Both the position numbers and the translations under genes were made by a program. Positions 55,365 through 63,580 of a DNA stretch of 64,000 nt are shown piece by piece; within the stretch, counting starts at the first letter, position 1; every line of letters starts with the position of its first letter. The notes beneath the pieces were generated by a model that was not told the origin of the DNA, searched no databases, and saw only the letters and a list, made by a program, of their open reading frames with translations. This stretch comes from Streptomyces cucumeris (GTDB lineage Bacteria; Actinomycetota; Actinomycetes; Streptomycetales; Streptomycetaceae): positions 1 through 64,000 of the forward strand of contig NZ_JANCLX010000007.1 in assembly GCF_024295805.1 (NCBI RefSeq), read 5' to 3'.

Positions 55365-56621
55365 TCATGTCCGGCCCCCGGTGCCGAGGAACCGGGCCAG
55401 CGGAAGGGTGGCCGCACCCAGGGCCACCGCGTCCGGTCCGAGCGCGGCCGCGGTGATCTCGGTCCGGGCCAGTGGACGGCGCAGCGCGTAGCGGGCGGTG
55501 GCTTCCCTGACCACCGGCAGGGCATGACGGGCCAGCAGCAGTCCGGCCCAGCCGCCGAGGATGATCCGCTCGGGGTTGAACAGGTTGACCAGGTCGGCGA
55601 TGCCCGCACCGAGGTAGGCCGCGGCCTCCTCCACGACCTCGCGCGCCCGGGGGTCGGCCCCGTCGGCGGCGGCCCGCAGCAGCGCGGCGAACGCCTCCTG
55701 CTGCCCGGCGGCGGAGACCGGGCCGGATCCGGCGGGCTCGCACCCGTCCAGGGAGCCCCCGCCCGGCGCGATGCCCCCGCCGCGCCGGGTCCGGTAGCGG
55801 TCCAGCACCGCCCGCGCCCCGATGTACGCCTCCAGACAGCCGACCGCGCCGCACCGGCAGGTGCGTCCGCCGACCTGGACGACGGTGTGGCCCCACTCCC
55901 CCGCGCTGCTGGTCGCGCCACGGTAGGGCGAACCGCCGGTCACGATGCTCGCGCCGACACCCGAGCCGATCAGCGCGATCACGGCGGTGTCCGCGTCCCG
56001 TCCGGCCCCGAACCACATCTCGGCCTGGCCCTGTGCGGTGGCGCCGTTGTCGATGAACAGCGGCAGCGGCGTACCGGCACGCAGCAGCCGTTCCAGCGGC
56101 ACCGCGTCCCAGCCGAAGGTCTGGCCGTGGACGACGGCCTCGGGATCCCGCTCGACGATGCCGGGAACCCCCACCCCCACACCGATGACCGCGTCGGCCG
56201 CAACGTCCCCCTTGGCCAGCACCAGGTCCACTCCGGTCAGGATGTGCTCGACGACCGCCCCGGCTTCGGGGCGGCCGGGGCGCAGCGGGTGTTCCCATCG
56301 GGCGAGTTCGGTCAACGCGAGGTCGAACAGCGCCACCCGGACGTGGGTTTCACCGATGTCGGCCCCGATGAGGTGGCCGCTGCCGGGGGCGACCCGCAGC
56401 AGCGTCCGGGGACGGCCGCCGTCGGAGCCGACCGAACCGGCGTCCTCCGCCAGTCCGTCGGCGAACAGTTCGGCGACGACGCTGCTGACCGAGCCCGCGC
56501 TGAGCCCGGTGAGCTCTCCCAGTTCCTGGCGGCTCACCGGCCCCTGGAAGTACAGCGTGCGCAGCAGTGTCGAGCGGTTGCCGCGCCGCAGATCGCGTAC
56601 GGTGCGCCGGTTTTCGGCCAT
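55365..56621 (-). CDS. ROK family regulator, tandem paralogue
   Basis: A 418-residue ROK repressor with a canonical winged helix (GPVSRQELGELTGLSAGSVSSVVAELFADGLA, wing DGGRPRTLLRV), GADIGETHVRVALFD, GSGVGASIVTGG, GEWGHTVV and CRCGAVGCLEAY. A loop insert (about residues 265-295) is absent from the paralogue. It is 159 bp upstream of the other ROK gene and is probably the better-conserved parent copy. Confidence 0.87.
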   Translation of the reverse strand: MAENRRTVRDLRRGNRSTLLRTLYFQGPVSRQELGELTGLSAGSVSSVVAELFADGLAEDAGSVGSDGGRPRTLLRVAPGSGHLIGADIGETHVRVALFDLALTELARWEHPLRPGRPEAGAVVEHILTGVDLVLAKGDVAADAVIGVGVGVPGIVERDPEAVVHGQTFGWDAVPLERLLRAGTPLPLFIDNGATAQGQAEMWFGAGRDADTAVIALIGSGVGASIVTGGSPYRGATSSAGEWGHTVVQVGGRTCRCGAVGCLEAYIGARAVLDRYRTRRGGGIAPGGGSLDGCEPAGSGPVSAAGQQEAFAALLRAAADGADPRAREVVEEAAAYLGAGIADLVNLFNPERIILGGWAGLLLARHALPVVREATARYALRRPLARTEITAAALGPDAVALGAATLPLARFLGTGGRT

Positions 56622-56710
56622 CAGGCTCCTTCCCCCGGCCCGAATCTACCGGCCCCGAGCCCCGCACCACAGCCTCCGGCGACCGCTTCGCCCACCCCCT
56701 GAACGAAGCC

Positions 56711-57124
56711 CTAGTCGGTTTCCGGCGCCCCGAACAGGGTGAGCAGGTCCTGCCGTCCGAACATCCGCGCCGTCTCGACCGCCGAGGGCGACCCGGCCCG
56801 CGGGTCGGCGCCGCCGGCCAGCAGCACCCGCAGCACCTCCTCCTCACCCTTGAAGGCGGCTCCGGCGATGGGGGTCTGACCCCGTTCGTTGACGCGATTG
56901 GGGTCCGCACCCCGCTCCAGCAGGGCCGATACGGCCGCCGGGTGGCCGTAGTAGGCGGCCAGCATCAGCAGCGAATCACCCTTGTCGTTGGTGAGGTTGG
57001 CCGGAACGCCCGCGTCCACGTAGGCGGCGAGGGTGTCGGTGTCGCCGCGCCGGGCCAGGTCGAAGACCTTGGCGGCCAGCTGGAGCACCTCCGGGTCGTG
57101 GGCGGGCTCGTTCGGTTCGCTCAT
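56711..57124 (-). CDS. Ankyrin-repeat protein
   Basis: A 137-residue protein made of about three ankyrin repeats (DTLAAYVDAGVPANLTNDKGDSLLMLAAYYGH, AVSALLERGADPNRVNERGQTPIAGAAFKGE, EVLRVLLAGGADPRAGSP). Likely a protein-binding module; partner unknown. Two ROK genes lie downstream on the same strand. Confidence 0.88.
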   Translation of the reverse strand: MSEPNEPAHDPEVLQLAAKVFDLARRGDTDTLAAYVDAGVPANLTNDKGDSLLMLAAYYGHPAAVSALLERGADPNRVNERGQTPIAGAAFKGEEEVLRVLLAGGADPRAGSPSAVETARMFGRQDLLTLFGAPETD

Positions 57125-57372
57125 GGCGTCTCGCCTCCGGCTCGGCTTCCGGCTCGTCCCGCTAGGTGATCACTTCTACGCGATCACGTCCACCCCAGGG
57201 CGGGCAGGGCGCGGGGGTGGATCCCCGCACCGGGCCGCCCGCCCCTTCCAGAGCACACCCATTGTGATGATTACACCGATAATCCACCCATTTGCACCTT
57301 TCCCTAGATGGATACATGCTGTGAGCCTGGAACAACTCATGGTGACCGTCCCCCACCAGCCAGGAGCCCGTG

Positions 57373-57567
57373 ATGATCCTCTCCATCTCCGGTGTCGTAC
57401 TGCTCGGCATCGTCGTCTTCGTGTTCTTCCGCAAGGACGGCCTCAAGGGGTCCCACGCGATCGTCTGCGCCCTCTTCGGCTTCTACCTGGCGAGCACCGC
57501 GATCGCCCCGAGCATCAAGGCGGGCGGCGCGAGCCTGGCCAGCCTGCTGGGCGGAATCAAGATCTGA
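57373..57567 (+). CDS. Small two-helix membrane protein, SpdB-like
   Basis: A 64-residue protein with an N-terminal helix (ILSISGVVLLGIVVFVFF), the charged RKDGLKGSH linker and a second helix (IVCALFGFYLASTAIAP). Proteins like this accompany FtsK-type TraB genes in actinomycete conjugative elements and also occur in the core genome. AGGAG precedes the ATG (a GTG sits one codon earlier). The next gene starts 1 bp after its stop. Confidence 0.7.
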   Translation: MILSISGVVLLGIVVFVFFRKDGLKGSHAIVCALFGFYLASTAIAPSIKAGGASLASLLGGIKI

Positions 57568-57568
57568 C

Positions 57569-59221
57569 GTGGCACGACTCCCCCGCCTCCGGCTCGGCAG
57601 CGCCCCTGACCCCCTGCTGCGCGGCCGCGACTTCGCCCGGACGGCGGCCGACAGCGCCGCCGATGTGCTCCACCCGCTGATCGCGCTCACCCGGGGGCTG
57701 CGCGTGATGGCCGCCTCGGGGCGGCGGATGTGGGGGGAGCTGCCGGGCGAACGCCGCGGCCCGGCGCTCTTCCTCGCGGCCTGCGGGGTGTTCGTCGTCT
57801 TCCTGCTGCCGTACGGGCCGCTGGTGGCGGGGGTCTGCCTGATAGGAGCGGCGTGCTGGGCGGGCCGGGAGCGCGCCGCCGCCCCGGACGGCCCCGGACC
57901 GGACGGCACCGAGCGGCTGCGCACCCTCTACGAGGCGCTGGTGCCCTACTTCTCGGCCGCCGAGGACCCCAGTCCGCTGTACGCCCACGGCGGGGAGTGG
58001 TCGGACGCCTTCGAGTCCTACGCCTTCGACGAGGGCGGCCGGCTGACCAAGCTGCACCTGCGCTATCCGGCGTACTTCACCGACGGCGAGCCCTCCTCCC
58101 GGGCACGGATCGAACAGCTGCTGCACGCCAAGTCCGGTCGCGGCCGGGAGTACCTCTTCGCCTGGGACGAGGAGGCGAACCGGCTCACCCTGACGGTGCT
58201 GCCCCCGCTGTCCACCGCGATCTGCGCCCAGCGCTTCGTCACCACCCCCGGTGAGACCGTGCTCGGCTTCACCGACACCTCCTCCGTCCAGCGCACCCTG
58301 CCGGTGCTGGAGGGCGGTGAAGGCCATGAGGGCGGCGAGGGCGGTGCCGCGGACCCACCCGGGAAGGGGGCGCGGCAGGCAGGCGGCCGGGACGGGGCGG
58401 CCGAGGAGCCCGCCACCCGCGATGTCCCGCCGGTGGTCTGGCGCACCGGACCGCGCTCCACCGAACCGCATCTGCTGGCCCTCGGCCAGCCCGGCAGCGG
58501 CACCACGACCCTGCTGCGCTCCATCGCCCTCCAGGCGCTGCACCACGGGGACGTCCTGGTGGTGGACGGCAGCGGCACCAGCGAGTACGCGTGTCTGGCG
58601 GGACGGGCCGGAGTGCTGGCGGTGGAGTGCGGACTGGCCGGGACGCTCGCGACGCTGGAGTGGGCGGGGCACGAGACCGAGCGGCGGCTGATCGCCGCCA
58701 ACCGCGCGCGGCAGCTCGGCCATCCGCTGCCGGACGACATCCAGCGCCCGCTGTGGATCCTGCTGGACCGCCCGTCGGTGCTCAGCCATCTGGCCGCCGC
58801 CGACGGCCGCCCCGATCCGCAGGAGCTGCTGGCCGTACCGCTGCGGCACGGCCGGGCGGCGAACGTACGGGTGGTGGTCGCGGACCAGCTCGACACCGCG
58901 GACGGGCTCACCGAGGCGGTGCGGACCCACACCCGGGCCCGGGTGGTGCTGGGCCCGGCCTCCTTCGACCAGGCGGCGGCCGTCCTCGGCGCGCCGCCGC
59001 ACACCACCCCGACCCCGGAGATGCCCGCGGGCCGCGGTTACGCCCGGCTTGGCACCGGACCGGTGCACCGGCTCCAGGTGCCCGCCACCCCGGATCCGTA
59101 CGACGACGCGACCAGCGAGGCACAGCGGCAGGCGGTGCTCAGACTGCTGCCGCGGCCGGAGGGCGGCCCGGCCGGACAGCCGGCGGAACCGCCCCGGACC
59201 TCGGCCCCGTCCGGCGCCTGA
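57569..59221 (+). CDS. FtsK/SpoIIIE-like protein with degenerate Walker A
   Basis: A 550-residue protein: two hydrophobic helices (about residues 68-95), a middle domain that may bind partners, and an FtsK-like ATPase part from about residue 295. The Walker A loop reads LGQPGSGTTTLL (near 306-315), with Thr where the catalytic Lys should be; the Walker B-like strand is PLWILLDRP. An acidic Gly-rich linker sits at 245-275. With the SpdB-like gene it resembles the transfer module of integrative elements, but no integrase or att site is visible, so it looks domesticated. Confidence 0.7.
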   Translation: MARLPRLRLGSAPDPLLRGRDFARTAADSAADVLHPLIALTRGLRVMAASGRRMWGELPGERRGPALFLAACGVFVVFLLPYGPLVAGVCLIGAACWAGRERAAAPDGPGPDGTERLRTLYEALVPYFSAAEDPSPLYAHGGEWSDAFESYAFDEGGRLTKLHLRYPAYFTDGEPSSRARIEQLLHAKSGRGREYLFAWDEEANRLTLTVLPPLSTAICAQRFVTTPGETVLGFTDTSSVQRTLPVLEGGEGHEGGEGGAADPPGKGARQAGGRDGAAEEPATRDVPPVVWRTGPRSTEPHLLALGQPGSGTTTLLRSIALQALHHGDVLVVDGSGTSEYACLAGRAGVLAVECGLAGTLATLEWAGHETERRLIAANRARQLGHPLPDDIQRPLWILLDRPSVLSHLAAADGRPDPQELLAVPLRHGRAANVRVVVADQLDTADGLTEAVRTHTRARVVLGPASFDQAAAVLGAPPHTTPTPEMPAGRGYARLGTGPVHRLQVPATPDPYDDATSEAQRQAVLRLLPRPEGGPAGQPAEPPRTSAPSGA

Positions 59222-59234
59222 GCGCCCCTCGCCC

Positions 59235-59257
59235 GCCCGCGCGGAGGCGGCGCGGGC
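59235..59257. terminator. Hairpin between FtsK-like and MocR genes
   Basis: Perfect 8-bp stem GCCCGCGC / GCGCGGGC with a 7-nt loop between convergent stops. Confidence 0.55.
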
Positions 59258-60781
59258 TCAGGCGACGTAGGTGCGCGGGGCCTCGGCCTCGGTGACCGCG
59301 CCGGTGGCGACCAGTTCGGCCGCGGCGGCCAGCCGGGTGGCGGCCTGGTCGGCGACGGCGCCGCCCACGGTGAACGGCAGCCGCACATAGCCCTCGAAGG
59401 CCCCGTCCACCCCGAAGCGCGGTCCGGACGGCACCCGCACCCCCAGCCGCGCGCCCGCCTCGGCGATCCGCGAGCCGGAGAGGCCGCCGGTGCGCACCCA
59501 CAAGGTGAGCCCGCCGTGCGGCACGGTGAACTCCCAGTCGGGGAGATGGCGGCGCAGCGCGCCCACCAGCGCATCGCGGTGGCCGCGCGCGAGCTCACGG
59601 CGTATCGCGACGGCCTCCTCCCAGCCGCCGGTGTTCAGCAGCCAGGCCACGGCGAGCTGTTCGATGACGGGGGTGCCCAGGTCGGCGTAGGCGCGGGCGG
59701 CGACGAGACTGCGGATCACCTCGGGGGCCGCGCGCACCCAGCCGATGCGCAGTCCGGCCCAGAAGCTCTTGCTCGCCGAGCCGACGGTGATCACGGTGCT
59801 GCCCGCCGGGTCGAAGGAACACAGCGGAGGCGGCAGTTCCACGTCCTGGTCGAGCCGGAGTTCGGCCATGGACTCATCGGCGACCAGGACGGTGCCGGCC
59901 GACCTGGCGGCGTCCACGAGCCGGCGGCGCTGCTCCTCGGAGGCGAGCGCGCCGGTGGGGTTGTGGAAGTCGGCCACGACATAGGCCATCCGGGGCGCGG
60001 CGGCGCTCAGCACCTGGCGCCAGGACGGGATGTCCCAGCCGCCGAGCCGGTCGGCCATCGCGACGGGGACCAGCCGGGTGCCCGCCTCGCGCATCAGCTG
60101 GAGGATGTTGGCGTAACTGGGCGATTCGACGGCGACGCGCTCACCGGGGCGCACCAGCAGCCGCGAGGCGGCGGCCACCGCGCCCATCGCGCCGGTGGTG
60201 ACCATGATCTGCTCGGGCATGGTCGGGATGCCGCGCGCGGTGTAGCGGTCGGCGAGCGCCTGGCGCAGGGCGGGCAGCCCGGCGGGGTAGTCGCCGTGGG
60301 TGTGGGCGTACGGCGGGAGGTCGTCCAGCGCACCGCGCATGGCGCGGGTGAGCCAGGGCTCGGGGGCGGGCAGCGCGGCGCAGCCGAGGTCGATCACCGA
60401 GGCGGCATCCTCGGGCGGCAGCGGATCCAGCCCCCGGGTGGGCAGCGGGCTCCCGGCGGGCATGGCGGTCCAGCTCCCGGCGCCGCGCCGGGACTCCAGG
60501 AACCCCTCACCGCGCAGCGCCTCGTAGGCGGCGGCCACCGTGGTGCGGCTGACCGCGAGGGCGGCGGCGAGTTCCCGTTCGGCGGGCAGCCGGGCGGCGA
60601 CCGGAACCCGGCCCTCCAGAATCAGCAGCCGCACCCCGTCGGCCAGGGCGCGGTACGCGGGCACCCGGCGGCCGCCGTTCAGTGAGGCCACCGCGCCCTC
60701 GGGGGTACGGTCGCGGGTGTGCTGCGATCCGAGCAGCCGCGCCAGTTGCGGTGCCCCCACCGCGGAGGTCCACGGACTCAT
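59258..60781 (-). CDS. MocR/GabR-type regulator (GntR HTH + aminotransferase domain)
   Basis: A 507-residue fusion: GntR winged helix (residues about 40-105: VPAAYRLPAERELAAALAVSRTTV-type block) and a fold-type I aminotransferase domain with ADFHNPTG and the PLP lysine in VGSASKSFWAGLRIGW. The ATG at 60781 follows AAAGGTGGA. It is divergent from a YczE-type membrane protein, a pairing known from Bacillus where the regulator controls the membrane gene. PLP or an amino compound is the likely effector. Confidence 0.88.
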   Translation of the reverse strand: MSPWTSAVGAPQLARLLGSQHTRDRTPEGAVASLNGGRRVPAYRALADGVRLLILEGRVPVAARLPAERELAAALAVSRTTVAAAYEALRGEGFLESRRGAGSWTAMPAGSPLPTRGLDPLPPEDAASVIDLGCAALPAPEPWLTRAMRGALDDLPPYAHTHGDYPAGLPALRQALADRYTARGIPTMPEQIMVTTGAMGAVAAASRLLVRPGERVAVESPSYANILQLMREAGTRLVPVAMADRLGGWDIPSWRQVLSAAAPRMAYVVADFHNPTGALASEEQRRRLVDAARSAGTVLVADESMAELRLDQDVELPPPLCSFDPAGSTVITVGSASKSFWAGLRIGWVRAAPEVIRSLVAARAYADLGTPVIEQLAVAWLLNTGGWEEAVAIRRELARGHRDALVGALRRHLPDWEFTVPHGGLTLWVRTGGLSGSRIAEAGARLGVRVPSGPRFGVDGAFEGYVRLPFTVGGAVADQAATRLAAAAELVATGAVTEAEAPRTYVA

Positions 60782-60803
60782 CGAAAGCGGTCCACCTTTC
60801 ACG

Positions 60804-60829
60804 GATTGGCCATGGAACTGGACTGGTCC
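60804..60829. promoter_or_regulatory. Possible MocR direct repeats
   Basis: GATTGGCC (60804) and GACTGGTCC (60821) repeat with a period of 17 bp in the divergent region between the MocR and YczE genes. MocR/GabR proteins often bind such direct repeats. Evidence is positional only. Confidence 0.35.
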
Positions 60830-60923
60830 CGGGGGACAGAGTGACATGCCACCGCCCATCACCACCAGGGCACCCGGGCCACGAGGCCGTGAGGCCGATC
60901 AGAACAGGAAGCAGGAGGGCACG

Positions 60924-61604
60924 TTGTCCGCAGATCCGTCGGGGGGATCCCGCCGCCTCGCCCGCCGTCTCACCCAGCTCTACGTCGGACTCACCCTGTT
61001 CGGCGCCTCCATGGCACTGCAGCTGCGGGCCACCCTCGGCCTCGACCCCTGGGACGTCCTCAACCAGGGCATCACCAAGCGCGTCCCGCTCTCGTTCGGC
61101 ACGGTGACCATGATCGTGGGCGCCGTCGTACTGCTGCTGTGGATACCGCTGCGGCAGCGGCCGGGCCTGGGCACGGTCTCCAATGTGCTGGTGGTGGGAC
61201 CGGCGGCGGACGCCACCCTGTGGCTGGTACCGGCACCCGAGGCGCTGGCGGTGCGGATCCCGCTGCTGGTCTTCTCGATCGTGCTGTGCGGCGCGGCCAC
61301 CGGGCTGTACATCTCGGCGCGCTTCGGACCGGGGCCGCGGGACGGGCTGATGACCGGACTGCACCGGCGCACCGGCCGCTCGATCCGTCTGGTGCGCACC
61401 GGTATCGAGGTCACGGTGCTGGTGACGGGATACTTCCTGGGCGGGTCCGTGGGTGCCGGAACCGTGCTCTTTGCGCTGACCATCGGGCCGCTGTCACAGT
61501 TCTTCCTGCGCCTCTTCGCAATCCCCACCGCCCCCGGGGAGCGCTCGGAGGTGGTCGCGCGGGGCGGCACCGAAGGCCGGATCCCGGACAGAACGGGGAC
61601 CTGA
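60924..61604 (+). CDS. YczE/YitT-type membrane protein
   Basis: A 226-residue membrane protein with about five helices and LDPWDVLNQGI and GPGPRDGLMTGLHRRTG, the repeated loops of the YczE/YyaS/YitT family. TTG at 60924 follows AGGAGGG. Transport function is suspected for the family; it is likely controlled by the divergent MocR protein. Confidence 0.82.
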   Translation: MSADPSGGSRRLARRLTQLYVGLTLFGASMALQLRATLGLDPWDVLNQGITKRVPLSFGTVTMIVGAVVLLLWIPLRQRPGLGTVSNVLVVGPAADATLWLVPAPEALAVRIPLLVFSIVLCGAATGLYISARFGPGPRDGLMTGLHRRTGRSIRLVRTGIEVTVLVTGYFLGGSVGAGTVLFALTIGPLSQFFLRLFAIPTAPGERSEVVARGGTEGRIPDRTGT

Positions 61605-61695
61605 TTTCGAGCTCGGGGCAGTGGAGCGGTAGTGTACGCCCTTGGCCTACCAGGCGGACCGTTACTGCGCGCTAAAGTACCAGAAACGCTGGGTG

Positions 61696-61713
61696 ACATC
61701 TGCTGCCAGATGT
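61696..61713 (+). terminator. Hairpin between yczE-type gene and rbpA
   Basis: ACATCTG-CTGC-CAGATGT, perfect 7-bp arms, 92 bp after the YczE-type stop. It may end that transcript or be part of an rbpA upstream leader. Confidence 0.45.
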
Positions 61714-61778
61714 GACAAACCGGGCGCCTGTGGGTAGAACAACGGGGCGGCACGACGGGCGACGCATGTCCCAACACG

Positions 61779-61804
61779 GGAATCTTCACCGCCGACCGGA
61801 CGTT
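61779..61804 (+). promoter_or_regulatory. Sigma-R type promoter of rbpA
   Basis: GGAAT (61779-61783) and GTT (61802-61804) are separated by exactly 18 bp, a perfect match to the Streptomyces sigma-R consensus GGAAT-N18-GTT. rbpA is a known member of the thiol-oxidative stress regulon in S. coelicolor. The site is about 60 bp upstream of the start codon. Confidence 0.85.
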
Positions 61805-61865
61805 GACCGGATGACGACGACAGCGACACCTGTCCTGTGGGCGACAAGCCCGGGAGGCACGATTC

Positions 61866-62240
61866 ATGAGTGAGCGAGCTCTCCGCGGCACGCGACTCGT
61901 GGTGACCAGCTACGAGACCGACCGCGGCATCGATCTGGCCCCGCGCCAGGCGGTGGAGTACGCATGCCAGAACGGACATCGATTCGAGATGCCGTTCTCG
62001 GTTGAGGCGGAGATCCCGCCGGAGTGGGAGTGCAAGGCGTGCGGCGCCATGGCACTCCTGGTGGACGGCGACGGTCCTGAGGAGAAGAAGGGCAAGCCCG
62101 CGCGCACGCACTGGGACATGCTCATGGAGCGGCGCACCCGCGAGGAGCTGGAGGAGGTGCTGGCCGAGCGGCTGGCGGTCCTGCGCTCCGGCGCCATGAA
62201 CATCGCCGTGCATCCGCGGGACAACCGCAAGTCCGCCTGA
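61866..62240 (+). CDS. rbpA: RNA polymerase-binding protein RbpA
   Basis: A 124-residue actinobacterial protein that binds RNA polymerase and principal sigma factors and stabilises open complexes. The core barrel contains Cys34 and the CKAC motif (WECKACGAMALLVDG) with a nearby His, the basic linker is EEKKGKPARTHWDMLMERRT and the sigma-interaction helix follows. GGGAGGCACGATTC precedes the ATG. The sigma-R promoter explains stress induction. Confidence 0.95.
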   Translation: MSERALRGTRLVVTSYETDRGIDLAPRQAVEYACQNGHRFEMPFSVEAEIPPEWECKACGAMALLVDGDGPEEKKGKPARTHWDMLMERRTREELEEVLAERLAVLRSGAMNIAVHPRDNRKSA

Positions 62241-62269
62241 TCCGCGGACCTCAAGGAAGCACCGAACAT

Positions 62270-62398
62270 ACGAGGGCCGGGGGCCCCCCCGAGCGGGGGC
62301 CCCCGCCCACCTGCGGGCAGGTCTCCCCCGCGCCACCCCCCCACCCCCCCCCCCCCCCGGGCCGGCCCCCCCCCCGGGGGGGCCCCCCCGGCCCTCGT
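62270..62398. terminator. Large GC hairpin between rbpA and fxsA
   Basis: Outer arms ACGAGGGCCGGGGG (62270-62283) and CCCCCGGCCCTCGT (62385-62398) are perfectly complementary over 14 bp and extend with C7/G7 further in. The inside holds C runs up to 16, and a smaller stem ACCTGC-GG-GCAGGT (62309-62322). It lies between convergent stops, so it probably terminates both transcripts. Confidence 0.65.
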
Positions 62399-62441
62399 GC
62401 GTCCTGGTCTCCCCGGCGCCTCCCCGGCCCCGGGCCACGGA

Positions 62442-63083
62442 TCAGTCGCGGTGCGCCGAGCGCGGACCGTCCTCCTCGCCCCGGATCTCGCCCCGGACGG
62501 CGCCCCCGCCGTCACCACGGCCGGTGTCACGGCCCTCGGCGCGCTCATCGTCGCGGATCACCTCGCCCTGGATGACCTGACCGTCCTCGCCCTGCCGCCT
62601 ACCGTGCCCGCCGCCCTCCCGGGCCTGGCGGAACGGATCGCCGGGCGCACCGGGGACGTATCCCATCCGGCGCGACAGCGCCCCCTCGGCACGGCGCCGC
62701 AGCAGCGCGCGGGTCGGCGGGAACAGACACACCAGGGCGGCCACATCGGAGATCAGCCCCGGCATCATCAGCAGCAGCCCGCCCAGCATGGTGAACGAGG
62801 AGCCGGGCCGGGCCGCGGGTTTCGAGGCATCGGCGCCCGGCTGCATGGACTGCGTCAGGCTCTGCCAGGCCCGGCGTCCGCCGCGCTTGACCACGGCCGC
62901 GCCCACCACCACACCCGCCACCAGCAACAGGAAGACGGTCAGCCCGCCGGTGGCGTGCGCCACCACGGTCAGCAGCCAGATCTCCAGCACCAGCCAGGCG
63001 GCGATCCCCAGCGGTACGAAGGTGCGGGCGCGCGAGCGCTTCGGGCGGGTCGGGTCGCTCTGCTGCGGTGCGCCGGTCGTCAT
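62442..63083 (-). CDS. fxsA: FxsA family membrane protein
   Basis: A 213-residue protein with membrane helices near residues 22-40 and 45-65 (IAAWLVLEIWLLTVVAHATG...) and the FxsA-type second pair with GGLLLMMPGLISDVAALVCLFPPTRALLRR. The C-terminal 60 residues are hydrophilic Gly/Asp/Arg-rich. It occurs next to rbpA in Streptomyces. E. coli FxsA affects phage T7 exclusion; its role here is unknown. The ATG at 63083 is the usual start; the frame remains open to 63263. Confidence 0.85.
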   Translation of the reverse strand: MTTGAPQQSDPTRPKRSRARTFVPLGIAAWLVLEIWLLTVVAHATGGLTVFLLLVAGVVVGAAVVKRGGRRAWQSLTQSMQPGADASKPAARPGSSFTMLGGLLLMMPGLISDVAALVCLFPPTRALLRRRAEGALSRRMGYVPGAPGDPFRQAREGGGHGRRQGEDGQVIQGEVIRDDERAEGRDTGRGDGGGAVRGEIRGEEDGPRSAHRD

Positions 63084-63208
63084 GCCCCCAGTGTGCCCGG
63101 ACGCCGCGGGGACGCGGACCCCGGGGCGGCGGATTCCTCCCGGATCGCGGGGAAGGTCCCGGAAGACCACCACGGCCGTGGCCCGGGACAGCCGGGCCCG
63201 CCCGACAC

Positions 63209-63228
63209 CGGCCCCGGCCCCGGCCCCG
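63209..63228. repeat. Short GGCCCC tandem repeat
   Basis: CCGGCC/CCGG units repeat three times with a 6-bp period in the gap upstream of fxsA. It is a minor low-complexity stretch. Confidence 0.5.
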
Positions 63229-63240
63229 GACATGAGTGGT

Positions 63241-63279
63241 CCCCTGCCCCCCGCCCCTCCCACGGGCGGGGGGCAGGGG
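63241..63279 (-). terminator. 16-bp hairpin terminator after the small basic gene
   Basis: Perfect 16-bp stem CCCCTGCCCCCCGCCC / GGGCGGGGGGCAGGGG with a 7-nt loop lies 25 bp beyond the stop of the small basic protein gene. Confidence 0.75.
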
Positions 63280-63303
63280 CAGGGGAACCGCCCGCGGCCG
63301 GTA

Positions 63304-63495
63304 TCAGCGGTGCCGCAGTGCCGAGATGAGCTCGCTCTTCGACATCTGCGACCTGCCCTCGATACCGGCCTTCTTGGCCTTGCGGTAGAGCTCTTCCTTG
63401 GTCTGTGACTCCATCGTGCCGCCCTTGGCGCCCCGGCGGGGCATCGACGTCCGGCGCGATGAGCTCTTGCTGCTCTTCATGGTCGTTTTAGGCAT
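63304..63495 (-). CDS. Small basic protein with Rho-N/SAP-like helix pair
   Basis: A 63-residue, strongly basic protein. Residues 1-28 are Lys/Ser/Arg-rich; residues 30-63 (TKEELYRKAKKAGIEGRSQMSKSELISALR) match the short helix-extended-loop-helix pattern of Rho N-terminal or SAP-like nucleic-acid binding units. GGAGGCGGAAC-type RBS precedes the ATG. Function unknown; nucleic-acid binding inferred. Confidence 0.7.
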   Translation of the reverse strand: MPKTTMKSSKSSSRRTSMPRRGAKGGTMESQTKEELYRKAKKAGIEGRSQMSKSELISALRHR

Positions 63496-63580
63496 GTTCC
63501 GCCTCCTTCCGCCTCAAGTCTCGGGGACGGAACGGCCGGATGCCCGTGGGACTACTCCGAGCGGTAAACGCAGGCTGTGA

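Noticed and set aside
57373..59221. Integrative conjugative element
   Set aside because: Only the SpdB/FtsK-like pair is present; no integrase, excisionase, replication gene, tRNA or att repeats in the flanks.
63209..63228. CRISPR-like or regulatory repeat
   Set aside because: Only three 6-bp units without spacers; simple low complexity.
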